Below are positions 18,261-26,869 of a DNA stretch of 64,000 nt, one piece after another. This DNA comes from Bradyrhizobium sp. Ec3.3 (GTDB taxonomy: Bacteria > Pseudomonadota > Alphaproteobacteria > Rhizobiales > Xanthobacteraceae). The notes under the pieces were generated by a model. The model did not search any database. It saw only the letters and a list, made by a program, of their open reading frames with translations, and had not been told where the DNA came from. The stretch is taken from positions 109,485-173,484 of the forward strand of contig NZ_AXAS01000007.1 of the NCBI RefSeq assembly GCF_000472925.1, read 5' to 3'. The stretch's first letter is position 1; each line of letters starts with the position of its first letter. The position numbers were made by a program, and so were the translations under genes.

Positions 18261-18773
18261 GTGGCGCTTGAAGCTTACATTACGATCAAAGGCAAGAAGC
18301 AGGGCGACATCTCCAAAGATGCGTCCAAGCCTGATAGCATCGGGCAGGTCGCCAAGAGCGACGCCGACAACCAGTCAAAGATCACCGTCGTTGCCTTCAC
18401 CAGTGGAATCGTTGTCCCACGCGATATGACGAGCGGTGTCGCCACCGGCGCGCGCAATCATCAGCCGGTGGTCTTCACCAAGTTCTTCGATCGTGCCTCG
18501 CCGCTGCTCTGGCAGGCGCTGGCCACCAACGAGGTGCTTGAAGAGGTGGTGTGCGAGTTCTACCGCGCCGACCCAGGGGGGATGCCGAAGCCGCAAAACT
18601 TCTTCAAAACGACCTGGAAGGACGCGACCTTGATCGAAGGCAAGGCTTTTCTGCCACTGACGATCAACCCGCAGAACAACTTCTTCCAAAACATGGAAGA
18701 CTGGTCGTTCACCTACAAAGAAGTGAAATGGGAACACGTTCCCGGCAGTACCACCGGCGAAGACAAGTGGTGA
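18261..18773 (+). CDS. hcp: T6SS tube protein Hcp (TssD)
   Basis: The 170-residue product starts with an Hcp-like ALEAYITIKG and keeps later family features (FTKFFDRASPLLWQAL, then FYRADPGG, and the C-terminal SFTYKEVKWEH). Hcp hexamers stack into the tube that is fired through the sheath. GTG at 18261 is chosen because GGAGG ends five bases upstream and the protein then begins as Hcp proteins usually do. An ATG at 18249 would add four residues but has no ribosome binding site. The gene has its own sigma-54 promoter, so tube subunits can be made in excess of the machine. Confidence 0.94.
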   Translation: MALEAYITIKGKKQGDISKDASKPDSIGQVAKSDADNQSKITVVAFTSGIVVPRDMTSGVATGARNHQPVVFTKFFDRASPLLWQALATNEVLEEVVCEFYRADPGGMPKPQNFFKTTWKDATLIEGKAFLPLTINPQNNFFQNMEDWSFTYKEVKWEHVPGSTTGEDKW

Positions 18774-18986
18774 ACGACTTCGGTCCCCAGGCCGGTTTGC
18801 GGCGGCGGCGCTAGCTTTGTGAGTTCCAGCTCCGCTCGTGCTCCGCCCACTGGGGGCGCCTTGCCCGCGCCATGGCTGGGGACAGCAAAAGACGAACGCG
18901 GCGATAGCTCTGGTCGATCTCAAGTCGTTGCTTGCGCGGCTTAATGTCTGTAGCCAGGAGTAGCCTCGCTTCGGGGAGCGTTTGGC

Positions 18987-19298
18987 ATGGCTGGTGATTT
19001 CGAGCTCGTGGTGCAGCATGCATGGCAAGGCTCCGCGGGTGATTTCATCGTCGCCGACGAAGAGGCATCGTCGGACTATGGCCATTTCGATTCTCTTCAA
19101 TCGAAACTGACAGGCTTTGTGAGTGAGGTGAGTGCAGTTCCGTTCCGGCAGCTGATGCGGCTATTGCGCGGAACGGCAACTGTTCGCGCGCGAACGACAG
19201 CTGACCGTGTCCTGCTTCTGACAACAGTTCTGTTGGACTTGGAACGTCGGACACCGTCCGTCGTGTGCGAGGCGCTCCGAGCTGAACAATTTCGGTAG
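18987..19298 (+). CDS. Small hypothetical protein downstream of hcp
   Basis: This 103-residue frame starts at an ATG with a GGGGAG about nine bases upstream. The product begins AGDFELVVQHAWQGSAGDF, has an acidic first half and an Arg/Leu-rich second half, and has no signal peptide or membrane helix. I do not recognise it. It lies 213 bases after hcp on the same strand and could be read from the hcp promoter. Antisense frames of similar length overlap it, so it could be spurious; the ribosome binding site and acidic N-terminus favour a real gene. Confidence 0.4.
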   Translation: MAGDFELVVQHAWQGSAGDFIVADEEASSDYGHFDSLQSKLTGFVSEVSAVPFRQLMRLLRGTATVRARTTADRVLLLTTVLLDLERRTPSVVCEALRAEQFR

Positions 19299-19379
19299 AT
19301 CTCGTTTGCGCGGCCCTTGCTTTTGAGATGTTCCAAAAGTGGTTGGGCGCGGAGGACATCCTTGAGTCGGAGATGGACT

Positions 19380-19695
19380 ATGACGGACAGTCCGCCGCAC
19401 AAGAAGCAAAGCACGGCCGCCCGACAGGTCTACTGACCAACATGAGGCGCTCGACCTCGAGATTGACGCTGCACTTATTTCCCACTTCGAACGGAAGCCA
19501 AAAAGGGGCGACCTCGCCGGAAATTATGTGCGATGGGCGGCAAGGTCTAGCAGATGGATTTGCAAGACCGGAAGGTCACCAAAGGCGCTTAACCAACTGA
19601 GTGCCGATGTGCAGGCCTCTACCAAGGAGCGACGGGCTCTTTGGGGAGGAGGTTCTTACGCTCGAAAGAGCGTTGACCCGCCCACGGCCTGGTAG
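19380..19695 (+). pseudogene. Frameshifted paralogue of the three-repeat protein
   Basis: From the ATG at 19380 the frame reads MTDSPPHKKQSTAARQVY and stops. After one frameshift near 19435 it continues with LDLEIDAALISHFERKPKRG and KTGRSPKALNQLSADVQ, then stops at 19695. Both parts resemble the intact protein on the opposite strand (19905-21338), which begins MTGSPQAKKQK and has LISDF followed by RRQTGKPEMAGQFDQLHDDAQ. This is the N-terminus plus one repeat of a second copy, truncated and shifted. It faces the intact gene tail to tail, about 210 bases away. That gap holds no other feature I can support. Confidence 0.6.
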
Positions 19696-19904
19696 TCGCG
19701 TAGCCGATTCGAAGAGCTGAGTTGCACCATCCGACACGCCTCCGAGCCCCACCTGCACCCACCATCGCAAGGGGGCGGTCGGTCCTCAAGGACGCTTCGT
19801 GCCGCGCCGCGGTCGCCTGCGGCCATCCTTGACCGCCGGACGCCCCTTGCACCGAGCACGGCAGGTCGAGACGGCTGCGCCTGTGTTGCGTGAGATGATT
19901 TAGA

Positions 19905-21338
19905 TCAGGTATCTGTTGGCCATTGTTGTGCGAACGGCTGTGATTCCGGGACGTGTGCGATGCGCGCTCCCGCTGACTCGCCCGGTTCGAGTTTGATTTG
20001 CGGGACAAGGATAATGTTATTGCCGCTTCGCGGATTGTTTCCGGTCACGACCCCATTCGCTGGATCCAACTGCGCCGTGTAGGGCTGGCCGAGGATGTAC
20101 ATATGTGTCGACTGGAACGGCGTCGTCGGCAGAAGGCCGTTTTTCGTCAGTTCGGCGATCAGGATGTCCGGGGCCGCTTGGCGGCCATGCTGCCAGCCCA
20201 AGTCAACAAGATGTCCATACTCCGCCACGGGCCTCCCTCCGCCGAAACCCGAGGACGGGAGCTCCACGAGGGATTGGGCAGGCACCTGGGCCGAGCTGGG
20301 CTGCGGAGTGTCTACCCCGGCGGAGGAATCCGCTTGCTCGAGGAGGAAGCTCCGAAGCTTTTTCAGCGCGGGTCGGATCGATGGGTTACTGGACGAGACC
20401 TTGAATTGATCAGCATCCTCCAACAGCTCATCGCGGTGAAGTCGGCGTGCGATCGGCGCCTTGTCGTTGTCAAAGAGCCAGTCACTGAACCGACGCAGCG
20501 CCGTTGCGTACACGCGGACACTCGCCGACTTCATATTCAAGTCTGTTGTTGCCCCGTATTTGTCAATAAGATCGTCGTCCTCGTCGTATTTTGCCTTCCT
20601 TAGACGGCCACTCACGGTTTTCCCTGCCGCGGCTTCCGCAAGCCCTTTCAACGCCCTCATGAGGGTAGTAACGGCGTCGGGGTCAACTCTTTGACTTACC
20701 GCATAGGCCTGCGCATCGTCATGCAGCTGATCGAACTGACCGGCCATTTCCGGCTTACCAGTCTGGCGACGCCAGGCGGAGAATTTCTTGAGCTCGCGTA
20801 TCTGTTGCGCCACGACACCTTGGGTCCGGCCGGTCGTAATGGCTTGGCTTCCGAAGTCGGAAATAAGCCACTCGTCCGGAAGGGGCGCATTCAGATCCAA
20901 GTCCAAACCGCGATTGCTCGACTCGGATGGCAACGATCCGAGACTGCCGATGGCCGAGGACGACACGGCCGCGGTTGAAGACGATGCCCCGGTGATTTGC
21001 TGCGAACTGCCCTCACCGGTGTGCCCCCCCGCTGGCTCACGATGTTGTTCCCGAAGCAGCGCCAACGCGGGGCAGATCGCGCTGTTCTGGAATTCACGCT
21101 TGAACTGTTCTGCATCGTCCGTAAGCCCATCATGGAAAAGTCGGCTAGTCATGGGCTCCTTCTTGCCCTTCTTGAGCCAGTTACTGAACCTGCGAAGAAC
21201 ACTTGGATACCCGAGGTATCTCAACGGATGCAGACGCGTAAGTGTTTCTGCAAAATCGGAGATCAGCGCATCGTCCACATCAGGGAGCTTGTTCGGAGGG
21301 TTTTGCTTTTGCTTTTTAGCCTGCGGACTGCCCGTCAT
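19905..21338 (-). CDS. Three-repeat protein with recombinase core-binding-like repeats, unknown function
   Basis: The 477-residue product starts at the ATG at 21338, with GGAG eight bases upstream. An in-frame Met at 21377 exists, but the paralogous fragment starts at the same point as 21338. Three repeats of about 75 residues (roughly 24-97, 152-232, 252-330) each show a LISDF-like opening, an LRRFSxWL core and a (R/Q)LHxxxLxxDA end. They resemble the SAM-like core-binding domain of tyrosine recombinases, but no catalytic domain follows. Ser/Ala/Pro-rich linkers separate them. A conserved-looking tail (LGWQHGRQAAPDILIAEL) ends the protein. I cannot assign a function; a secreted effector or a DNA-binding protein are both possible. 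Confidence 0.65.
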   Translation of the reverse strand: MTGSPQAKKQKQNPPNKLPDVDDALISDFAETLTRLHPLRYLGYPSVLRRFSNWLKKGKKEPMTSRLFHDGLTDDAEQFKREFQNSAICPALALLREQHREPAGGHTGEGSSQQITGASSSTAAVSSSAIGSLGSLPSESSNRGLDLDLNAPLPDEWLISDFGSQAITTGRTQGVVAQQIRELKKFSAWRRQTGKPEMAGQFDQLHDDAQAYAVSQRVDPDAVTTLMRALKGLAEAAAGKTVSGRLRKAKYDEDDDLIDKYGATTDLNMKSASVRVYATALRRFSDWLFDNDKAPIARRLHRDELLEDADQFKVSSSNPSIRPALKKLRSFLLEQADSSAGVDTPQPSSAQVPAQSLVELPSSGFGGGRPVAEYGHLVDLGWQHGRQAAPDILIAELTKNGLLPTTPFQSTHMYILGQPYTAQLDPANGVVTGNNPRSGNNIILVPQIKLEPGESAGARIAHVPESQPFAQQWPTDT

Positions 21339-21604
21339 AATCCCACTCCGATGCGGCGAGGAGGCACTCAGCCTCACTCAGGGTTGCTGCATCTTGATAG
21401 CAAGGGCCGTGCCAGCGTTGTCCGGCCTGTTCAAGGGGCTTGTCGCGGCAGCCAATGAACGCCAGACCTTTCCTACGCGCCGATCGCTTGAAACCTTCGG
21501 ACCGCCCATAAGCAGCGCGTTAGATCTCGCTGTCGCGATCTGGGTATCCAACATGCGCGGCGTCGAGATCAGGAAAGACGGCAAGTGCGTGAAGCTGAAT
21601 GCAA

Positions 21605-21790
21605 ACAGGGGCCTGGTCTTGCAGATAAAGGGCGAGCGCACGGCGAGTTCGAGAGCGAGTGACCGGCGCGCAGGATACCTTCTATGTCGGCAACACGAAG
21701 GGCGTTCGGCAGATCTATCAGCAGACCTTTCAAGGACTACAGCAAGGTGGCGTTTGCCAAGCTGTATGACCGCAAGGCGCCGGTCGTTAC
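21605..21790 (+). mobile_element. Decayed IS481-family transposase fragment
   Basis: Across several frames the stretch encodes pieces typical of IS481-like transposases: GLVL, then AHGEFESE, then QDTFYVGNTKGVRQIYQQTF, then SKVAFAKLYDRKAPV. At least two frameshifts separate them, and no terminal inverted repeats were found. The remnant lies between the repeat-protein gene and the TPR-glycosyltransferase gene, marking old transposition in this junction. The remainder of 21339-21953 shows nothing else recognisable. Confidence 0.6.
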
Positions 21791-21953
21791 CCGGCGCCAA
21801 TCTCCAGGATGAGCGTGAGCCCGCTAGGGGGCTTCTGCCGGGCCAGCCTGTCCGCGGCACGCTCTCATGTCGGAATTAGGCGTTTGGCGAATGTCTGCGG
21901 CACGCAAATCGAAAATGGTGACCTCCGGTTACGCTCTGGACGGCGCAAGCCGT

Positions 21954-23729
21954 TCAATCGATCGCGTGCGCGTGCAATAGCGCGGCGAGCCGGCGCCGAC
22001 CTTCGTCGATCACCCCGGACCAATTCCCGAGCCCTTCCTGCACCACGACTTCGAACGATGGGTACCAGAGCGGCTTTCCGCTGCCCTGGGCCCAGTACCA
22101 AGGGTAGCCGTTTGGCACGAAGACAACGCCGGGAACTCCGAGCGACCCCGCAATATGGACTGCGAAGCTGTCGGGTCCAATCACCGCGTCGAGATTGGCG
22201 ATCGCTGCAATCAATTCCGCTGGGCTGTCGATATGCACACCAGCATCAATAGGGCGGCTCCATCGCTTCATGTCGTGCCGTTGCGCGTCGGTCATCAGAC
22301 TGATCGGCGTGATGGAGTGGGGAAGCGTAGCGGCGATCTGTTCCATGGTTAGACCGAGAACACCACCGTCCCACACGATGCCGACCAATGGTCTTGCAAA
22401 TCTGGCCAGAGCGTCTCGCCATTTGGCGAATAACCCCGAATCGGGTCGCAGATAAGGGATGCCATCGGCAATGTTGTGCGCATCGATCGCCAGTATGCGC
22501 AATAACGATTGCAGCGGGGTGGTGGAGAGTCCAGACCTTGGCTCCTCTGAAATGACCTGCTCAGCCAGGCAGGTGAGAACTGCCCGGTAATGTGGCTCCG
22601 CAACGACTCGCACAACTTGCTGGCTCGCCAGCCGACGCACAAGACGAACGAGCGCCACGAATTCGAGCATGCAAGTCGTCGGCGGCACATAAACCAAAGT
22701 TACAAGGGCCAAGGCGACCGGCTCGGGCGTCGGGAAGCGACCGAGCGTCAGTTCAAGGGTCGTCTTCAGACAGCTTGCCGTTTCATCGTCGGGGCAGGCG
22801 TGCGCGACGTGGCTGGCAAGCGTGAGGGCGTCATTGAACCGGCCGACAAACTGCAGGGTGCGCGCCAGAACAAGCGCGGCGGAAAGATCTGATTTGTGGG
22901 TGCGTACGAACTGCGTGAGCTCCATAATGCCTCGATCCACCTCACCGTTTGCGATCGTGACGCGGGCCAGGATTTCGCGCGCGCCAAGAAGGGTCGGCGC
23001 ATAGGCAAGCAACTTCTTGCAAGCGGCCTCCGCTTGCAGCCAGAGTCCAGTCGCGGCGCGGCAGTAGGCCAGATGCAGAAGTCCGGCCGTATCGAGCGGG
23101 GCCCGCAAATGGGCGCGTTCCGCAAGACTCAGCGCTTCGTCGAAGCGGTGCTGTTCGAGCAAGAGCACCGACATGTTGCGCAGCGTATCGGGATCGTCCG
23201 GGGTAAGTTCCAGGGCGCGAAGCAAGGCCGCCTCGGCCGACGCGTAGTCGCGTAAGGCGAGATCGATGGCTCCAAGTTGGAGGAAGGCGCGCGCATTGGC
23301 AGGCTCGTGCTTTAGAGCGGCTTGCGTGATCGCGCGGGCTTGCGCAATGTCGCTGCGGCACAGCAGCGCATGAGCAAGCGCGAGCTTGATGTCTTCGTTG
23401 TGCGGGACGAGTGCCGACGCGCGTTCCAGACAGATCACCGCCTCGTCGAAGCGGCCGAGCAATTCGTGGGCGATGCCGAGATTAGTGACCAGGCCGGAGT
23501 GCTCAGGATAGAGGGTTGCCGCTTCCGCCAGCATCTCGAACGCAAACTCGGTCCGCCGCCGCGCGAGCGCCAGTGTCGCCTTTACGTTGAGTATGTCAGG
23601 ATCGTTGGCTACGATACGGACATCGTTCAGCAGCGCCTCCGCCTCATCGAGACGGTTGGTTGCAATGAACTCCTGTGCCGTTCTAAGGCGGTCTTGCCAG
23701 GTCGGAGCCGGAAAGCCAGTGGTCGGCAT
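21954..23729 (-). CDS. TPR protein with C-terminal glycosyltransferase-like domain
   Basis: The 591-residue protein has about nine tetratricopeptide repeats in residues 10-320 (for example LDEAEALLNDVRIVANDPD and RFDEAVICLERASALVP). A C-terminal domain (about 420-585) resembles the heptosyltransferase/GT9-GT41 fold: IGPDSFAVHIAGSLGVPGVV followed by WYWAQGSGKPLWYPSFEVV, the usual donor-site end. This TPR-glycosyltransferase layout is like O-GlcNAc transferases, though donor and target are unknown. It is the last gene of the accessory T6SS operon, six bases after the DUF3540 gene. It could modify a T6SS component or be cargo itself. Confidence 0.75.
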   Translation of the reverse strand: MPTTGFPAPTWQDRLRTAQEFIATNRLDEAEALLNDVRIVANDPDILNVKATLALARRRTEFAFEMLAEAATLYPEHSGLVTNLGIAHELLGRFDEAVICLERASALVPHNEDIKLALAHALLCRSDIAQARAITQAALKHEPANARAFLQLGAIDLALRDYASAEAALLRALELTPDDPDTLRNMSVLLLEQHRFDEALSLAERAHLRAPLDTAGLLHLAYCRAATGLWLQAEAACKKLLAYAPTLLGAREILARVTIANGEVDRGIMELTQFVRTHKSDLSAALVLARTLQFVGRFNDALTLASHVAHACPDDETASCLKTTLELTLGRFPTPEPVALALVTLVYVPPTTCMLEFVALVRLVRRLASQQVVRVVAEPHYRAVLTCLAEQVISEEPRSGLSTTPLQSLLRILAIDAHNIADGIPYLRPDSGLFAKWRDALARFARPLVGIVWDGGVLGLTMEQIAATLPHSITPISLMTDAQRHDMKRWSRPIDAGVHIDSPAELIAAIANLDAVIGPDSFAVHIAGSLGVPGVVFVPNGYPWYWAQGSGKPLWYPSFEVVVQEGLGNWSGVIDEGRRRLAALLHAHAID

Positions 23730-23734
23730 GCGCG

Positions 23735-24388
23735 CTATGCGACCGTCACACGTTTGCCGTCGAGGCGGAGGTCCTCGGTCACGGCAATGACCTTGCTGTG
23801 AGCCGTCTCGGAGGCAATGCCGGTCACTTTAATCACCTGGGTTTCGGTCTGAAGCGAGTCGATACGGTCGATGATAGCGATACGCTCGGCTGCCTTTACG
23901 GTAAGCGAATCCGCGCTCGCTTCCTGGATGCGCGTCACGCTGCGGAAACGGTCCGCAATCAACGTGTAAAGCCTGCCGATCCAGCTGGCCCTGTCCGCGA
24001 ACACGGCAAACAGCTTAGTCCGCAGATCGATAGTGTCGGCGCGCAGGGACATTCGCTGACGGCCGGCGATAGCGATGGTGTCGCCCTCAATCGATAGATT
24101 GCCACCTGCGGGCAAAGCGAGGGTCCCGCAACTTGACCTCGGCCGCTCAAGCACAGCCAGAATGAAGACCTGCCTCGCATCGCTGAAGATTAGCACGAGG
24201 TCCTGAGGAATCGGCCGTACCAGACAGCCGAAAGCTACCACCGCCGTATGACGAGCGCCGGCGACTTCCACCTCCGACGCTGTGCCATTGTCATCGATTG
24301 CCACGATACGGGCAGTGTGATGCCCAGGATCAAGCAGGCGCTCGGTTGGCGCCAAGAGCTCAGCGTTGGTGCGGAAGGCCACTGTCAT
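23735..24388 (-). CDS. DUF3540 domain protein (T6SS accessory)
   Basis: This 217-residue protein fits the DUF3540 family, found beside DUF2169, DUF4150 and pentapeptide genes in T6SS clusters. The N-terminal part (about 15-100) is beta-rich (HHTARIVAIDDNG, then FGCLVRPIPQDLVLIF). The second half has short beta repeats (GGNLSIEGDTIAIAGRQRM) that suggest a beta-helix or needle. The start ATG has AGGAG eight bases upstream. It sits between the needle-like gene and the TPR-glycosyltransferase gene with very short spacers. A structural role near the spike tip is an inference from context. Confidence 0.75.
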   Translation of the reverse strand: MTVAFRTNAELLAPTERLLDPGHHTARIVAIDDNGTASEVEVAGARHTAVVAFGCLVRPIPQDLVLIFSDARQVFILAVLERPRSSCGTLALPAGGNLSIEGDTIAIAGRQRMSLRADTIDLRTKLFAVFADRASWIGRLYTLIADRFRSVTRIQEASADSLTVKAAERIAIIDRIDSLQTETQVIKVTGIASETAHSKVIAVTEDLRLDGKRVTVA

Positions 24389-24405
24389 ATTCTCACTCCT
24401 GCTGG

Positions 24406-25350
24406 CTACAGGTACAGGAGCGTACGCCAGTTTTGGGTGTTATACCGGCCGGTTGCGCTTTCGACCTCGCACACTCTGTCGACAACCTGGTGCTGATCGG
24501 AGCTCATTTGACCGATTTGCACTTGTGCGTCTGCTACTTGCACGCGCGTTTCGCACCACGTGCCGTCGAGCTTGACCCTTTTCACGTCAGCATCGTCTAC
24601 CACCTTGAGATAGGTCTTCTTGACATAACGGATATCAGAATCAGCGACCTGCACGTTGTATCCACCGATGATCCTGGTCATATTGCCTGTCACCTTGTTG
24701 AATTCGTTGTCGATCGTGAGCGCATTTGCAAAGAAGTACCTGATCGAGCAGTTGCCGCCACAGCTGATTGAAAGATTGTAGCCAGCCCCGATGGAGATCG
24801 CCCCGCCGAGGAACGCAGCTACACTGAGGCCCACAGCCGTGGTAACGTTTGCGCCTTGAACGCAGGTCACTCTGGCATCGTTGTAGATTTCCATAGCCGA
24901 GCCGTTTGTGGTACGTTTCGAGTTGCCGTGAGTGGTCTCCGACACGTCGCCCTTGGTGGTCTGCTCGTAATGCGAGGCGGTCAAGCTGATGTTGCCCGCG
25001 GTTCCGTCGGCACCGGCGCTGATCGATACGTCGTTCTGGGCCGAGATCTCATAGGCGCCGTTTAGGACCTTATATCTGGCGTCGCCGTTCCTGACCTCGG
25101 TCGTGTGGCCGCGGCCGATTCTCATGAGCGAAGCGCCCTCAGCGGTTACCTGGAAGTCCTTCTGGGTGAAGGCAAGTATGCCAGCGTGGTCGCTTTCATG
25201 CTTGGTCGAATTGTTGTCGCTGGTTGAGATGAGGTCGGTAACAATCTCCTCCTCGCCGACCGAATAAGCGCCGAGCCGCAAATAGCTCGAGCTCGTCAGG
25301 GGAGAGTTTGGTGTTTCTGGGACGAAAAATCGGGCATAGGCATTCGACAT
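24406..25350 (-). CDS. Needle-like beta-repeat protein (T6SS accessory)
   Basis: From the ATG at 25350, with GAGGAG seven bases upstream, the product has 314 residues. The frame is open further upstream, but those residues look non-coding. Residues 90-180 contain repeated short strands rich in Thr, Ser, Asn and Gly (NISLTASHYEQTTKGDVSET, then NSKRTTNGSAMEIYNDARV), the pattern of gp5/VgrG needle beta-helices. A Gly/Ala-rich stretch follows, with a Cys pair in SISCGGNCSIRY. I do not recognise a named family. Position directly after the PAAR-like gene suggests a separate needle supporting a PAAR tip, which fits the short VgrG of this locus. Confidence 0.6.
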   Translation of the reverse strand: MSNAYARFFVPETPNSPLTSSSYLRLGAYSVGEEEIVTDLISTSDNNSTKHESDHAGILAFTQKDFQVTAEGASLMRIGRGHTTEVRNGDARYKVLNGAYEISAQNDVSISAGADGTAGNISLTASHYEQTTKGDVSETTHGNSKRTTNGSAMEIYNDARVTCVQGANVTTAVGLSVAAFLGGAISIGAGYNLSISCGGNCSIRYFFANALTIDNEFNKVTGNMTRIIGGYNVQVADSDIRYVKKTYLKVVDDADVKRVKLDGTWCETRVQVADAQVQIGQMSSDQHQVVDRVCEVESATGRYNTQNWRTLLYL

Positions 25351-25381
25351 AATCGGCTCCTCGGTCATTCGGATGGGTGCT

Positions 25382-25789
25382 TTAGCGTAGCGCCATGAAT
25401 CGTGTTTGAGACGGTGATATCGACAGTCCGAATGTGTTCGGGCTGGAACCGTTCTGCTTGGTTGGCATCGCCATCTTGGTCGCCGGCGGGCCACCGATGA
25501 ACAAATTGGTCGATCCCTTCATGGCGCGACCTGGACCCATGACCGTGCCCGACATGACGCCGAGGGCCACGCCCGCGTTGTCACCCGTCGATATCGCGCG
25601 CACCGTCTTCATATTGTGCGCCGGCATACACATGAGCAGGCAACGAGATTGGCTGGGAATGCTTGTCGTGTTCAAATTGATATTCGGATAGGGGGTGGGC
25701 ACGACGGCGGGACCGGCCGGTGTGTTGCATACGTCGGGAAAGCCGAGATCCTGCGCCGACATGGGGCCGTTGGCATTGACGTAGGGCAT
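25382..25789 (-). CDS. DUF4150 PAAR-like spike tip protein
   Basis: The 135-residue protein shows the DUF4150 (PAAR-like) pattern: DVCNTPAGPAVVPTPYPNI near residue 20, then GDNAGVALGVMSGTVMGPGR and STNLFIGGPPATKMAMPT. PAAR-like proteins cap the VgrG spike and recruit cargo. A GGAGAG lies nine bases upstream of the ATG, and the gene follows the pentapeptide gene by three bases. No C-terminal toxin domain is fused, so any effector would have to be a separate protein. Confidence 0.85.
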   Translation of the reverse strand: MPYVNANGPMSAQDLGFPDVCNTPAGPAVVPTPYPNINLNTTSIPSQSRCLLMCMPAHNMKTVRAISTGDNAGVALGVMSGTVMGPGRAMKGSTNLFIGGPPATKMAMPTKQNGSSPNTFGLSISPSQTRFMALR

Positions 25790-25792
25790 AGT

Positions 25793-26869
25793 TCAGAACT
25801 CTCCATTGAACGGGGTCACGAAACTGGCATCGTAGAGTTCGGCAACAGCGCGTTCAGGCACCGTCGGCAGGGCGCTGCCACGCGCGCCGACGAACAGGCT
25901 GCCGTTAGTCGATGTGCAATGGAAATCGGTGCGTAGAAAGCGTGCGCCGGAGAAGTCGCTGCCATCGGCCTTAGCATGGTGCATCAGCGCATAAGGCATC
26001 TTTGCACCGCGAAACGAGGTAGATTTGGCGGATGCACGCGTAAATACGGCCATCTCCAATGTTGTGTTCGAGAGATCGCAGCTGTCGAGGCGCGCTTCCT
26101 GGAAGATGCATTGCTTCAAATCGGCGCTTCGCAGGTTGGCGGCTCGCAAGTCGGCCTTGTCGAACAGCGTATTCGAGGCGGTGGCGCGTGAGAGGTCGGC
26201 GCCCACGAGGCTGGCGCCTGACAAAATCGAGCCAGAGAGATCTACACCGGACAAGTTGACGCCGTTCAGCCTTGCCCCGCTCAAGTTCGCGCGCATCAGC
26301 GTCAGACCTGTGAGGTCTCGCTCGGATAGATCGCACTCCGCCAACAGGATAGTGTCGCATCGCATATTTGCGAGACTAGCGTTGCGCAAATCGGCCTGCG
26401 TGATGGCGGCGTTCGTGAGTGTGGTGCCGTCGAGCACGAGATTGGCCAGGTCGCAGTCCATGATGGCGCTTTGTGACAAGGTGGCGTCACGCAGGACGGC
26501 GCAGGTCAAGACACAGCGCATCATTGTCGCTTGAGTGAGCCGCGTCTCGCTGAAGTCGCCACGGCTGAGATCCGATGACATCAACGTCGACTGAACGAGA
26601 TTAGCCCCTCGCCAGTTGGAATCGCCTGCGCAGCAATTCACAAACGTGCATTTGTCGAGGCAAGCGTCGGCGAATAAGGCGCCGCTGAAGTCGCAGTCCT
26701 GAAAAGTCATGCCAGTCAGGGAGGTGCCGCCGAAGTTGCTGTTGCGAAAGGATGAGCTCAGCACGAGGCCATCGTTCAGGGATAGTCCAGACAGCGTCTC
26801 GCCTTCGAGATTGACTTGGCGTACCGGGAGGCGGTGGGCGATTGATTGCAACAGCAGATCAACTGACAT
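25793..26869 (-). CDS. Pentapeptide-repeat protein (T6SS accessory)
   Basis: The 358-residue product is almost wholly made of A(D/N)LxX-type pentapeptide repeats (for example LSGVDLSGSILSGASLVGAD), which fold into a right-handed square beta-helix. Residues 20-330 are covered by repeats, and the short C-terminal end contains FHCTSTNGSLFVGARG. It overlaps the upstream DUF2169-pentapeptide gene by 11 bases and leads into the DUF4150 gene, so it belongs to the same transcript. In related clusters such proteins accompany DUF2169 adaptors; they may be loading factors or cargo. No catalytic domain is visible. Confidence 0.85.
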   Translation of the reverse strand: MSVDLLLQSIAHRLPVRQVNLEGETLSGLSLNDGLVLSSSFRNSNFGGTSLTGMTFQDCDFSGALFADACLDKCTFVNCCAGDSNWRGANLVQSTLMSSDLSRGDFSETRLTQATMMRCVLTCAVLRDATLSQSAIMDCDLANLVLDGTTLTNAAITQADLRNASLANMRCDTILLAECDLSERDLTGLTLMRANLSGARLNGVNLSGVDLSGSILSGASLVGADLSRATASNTLFDKADLRAANLRSADLKQCIFQEARLDSCDLSNTTLEMAVFTRASAKSTSFRGAKMPYALMHHAKADGSDFSGARFLRTDFHCTSTNGSLFVGARGSALPTVPERAVAELYDASFVTPFNGEF

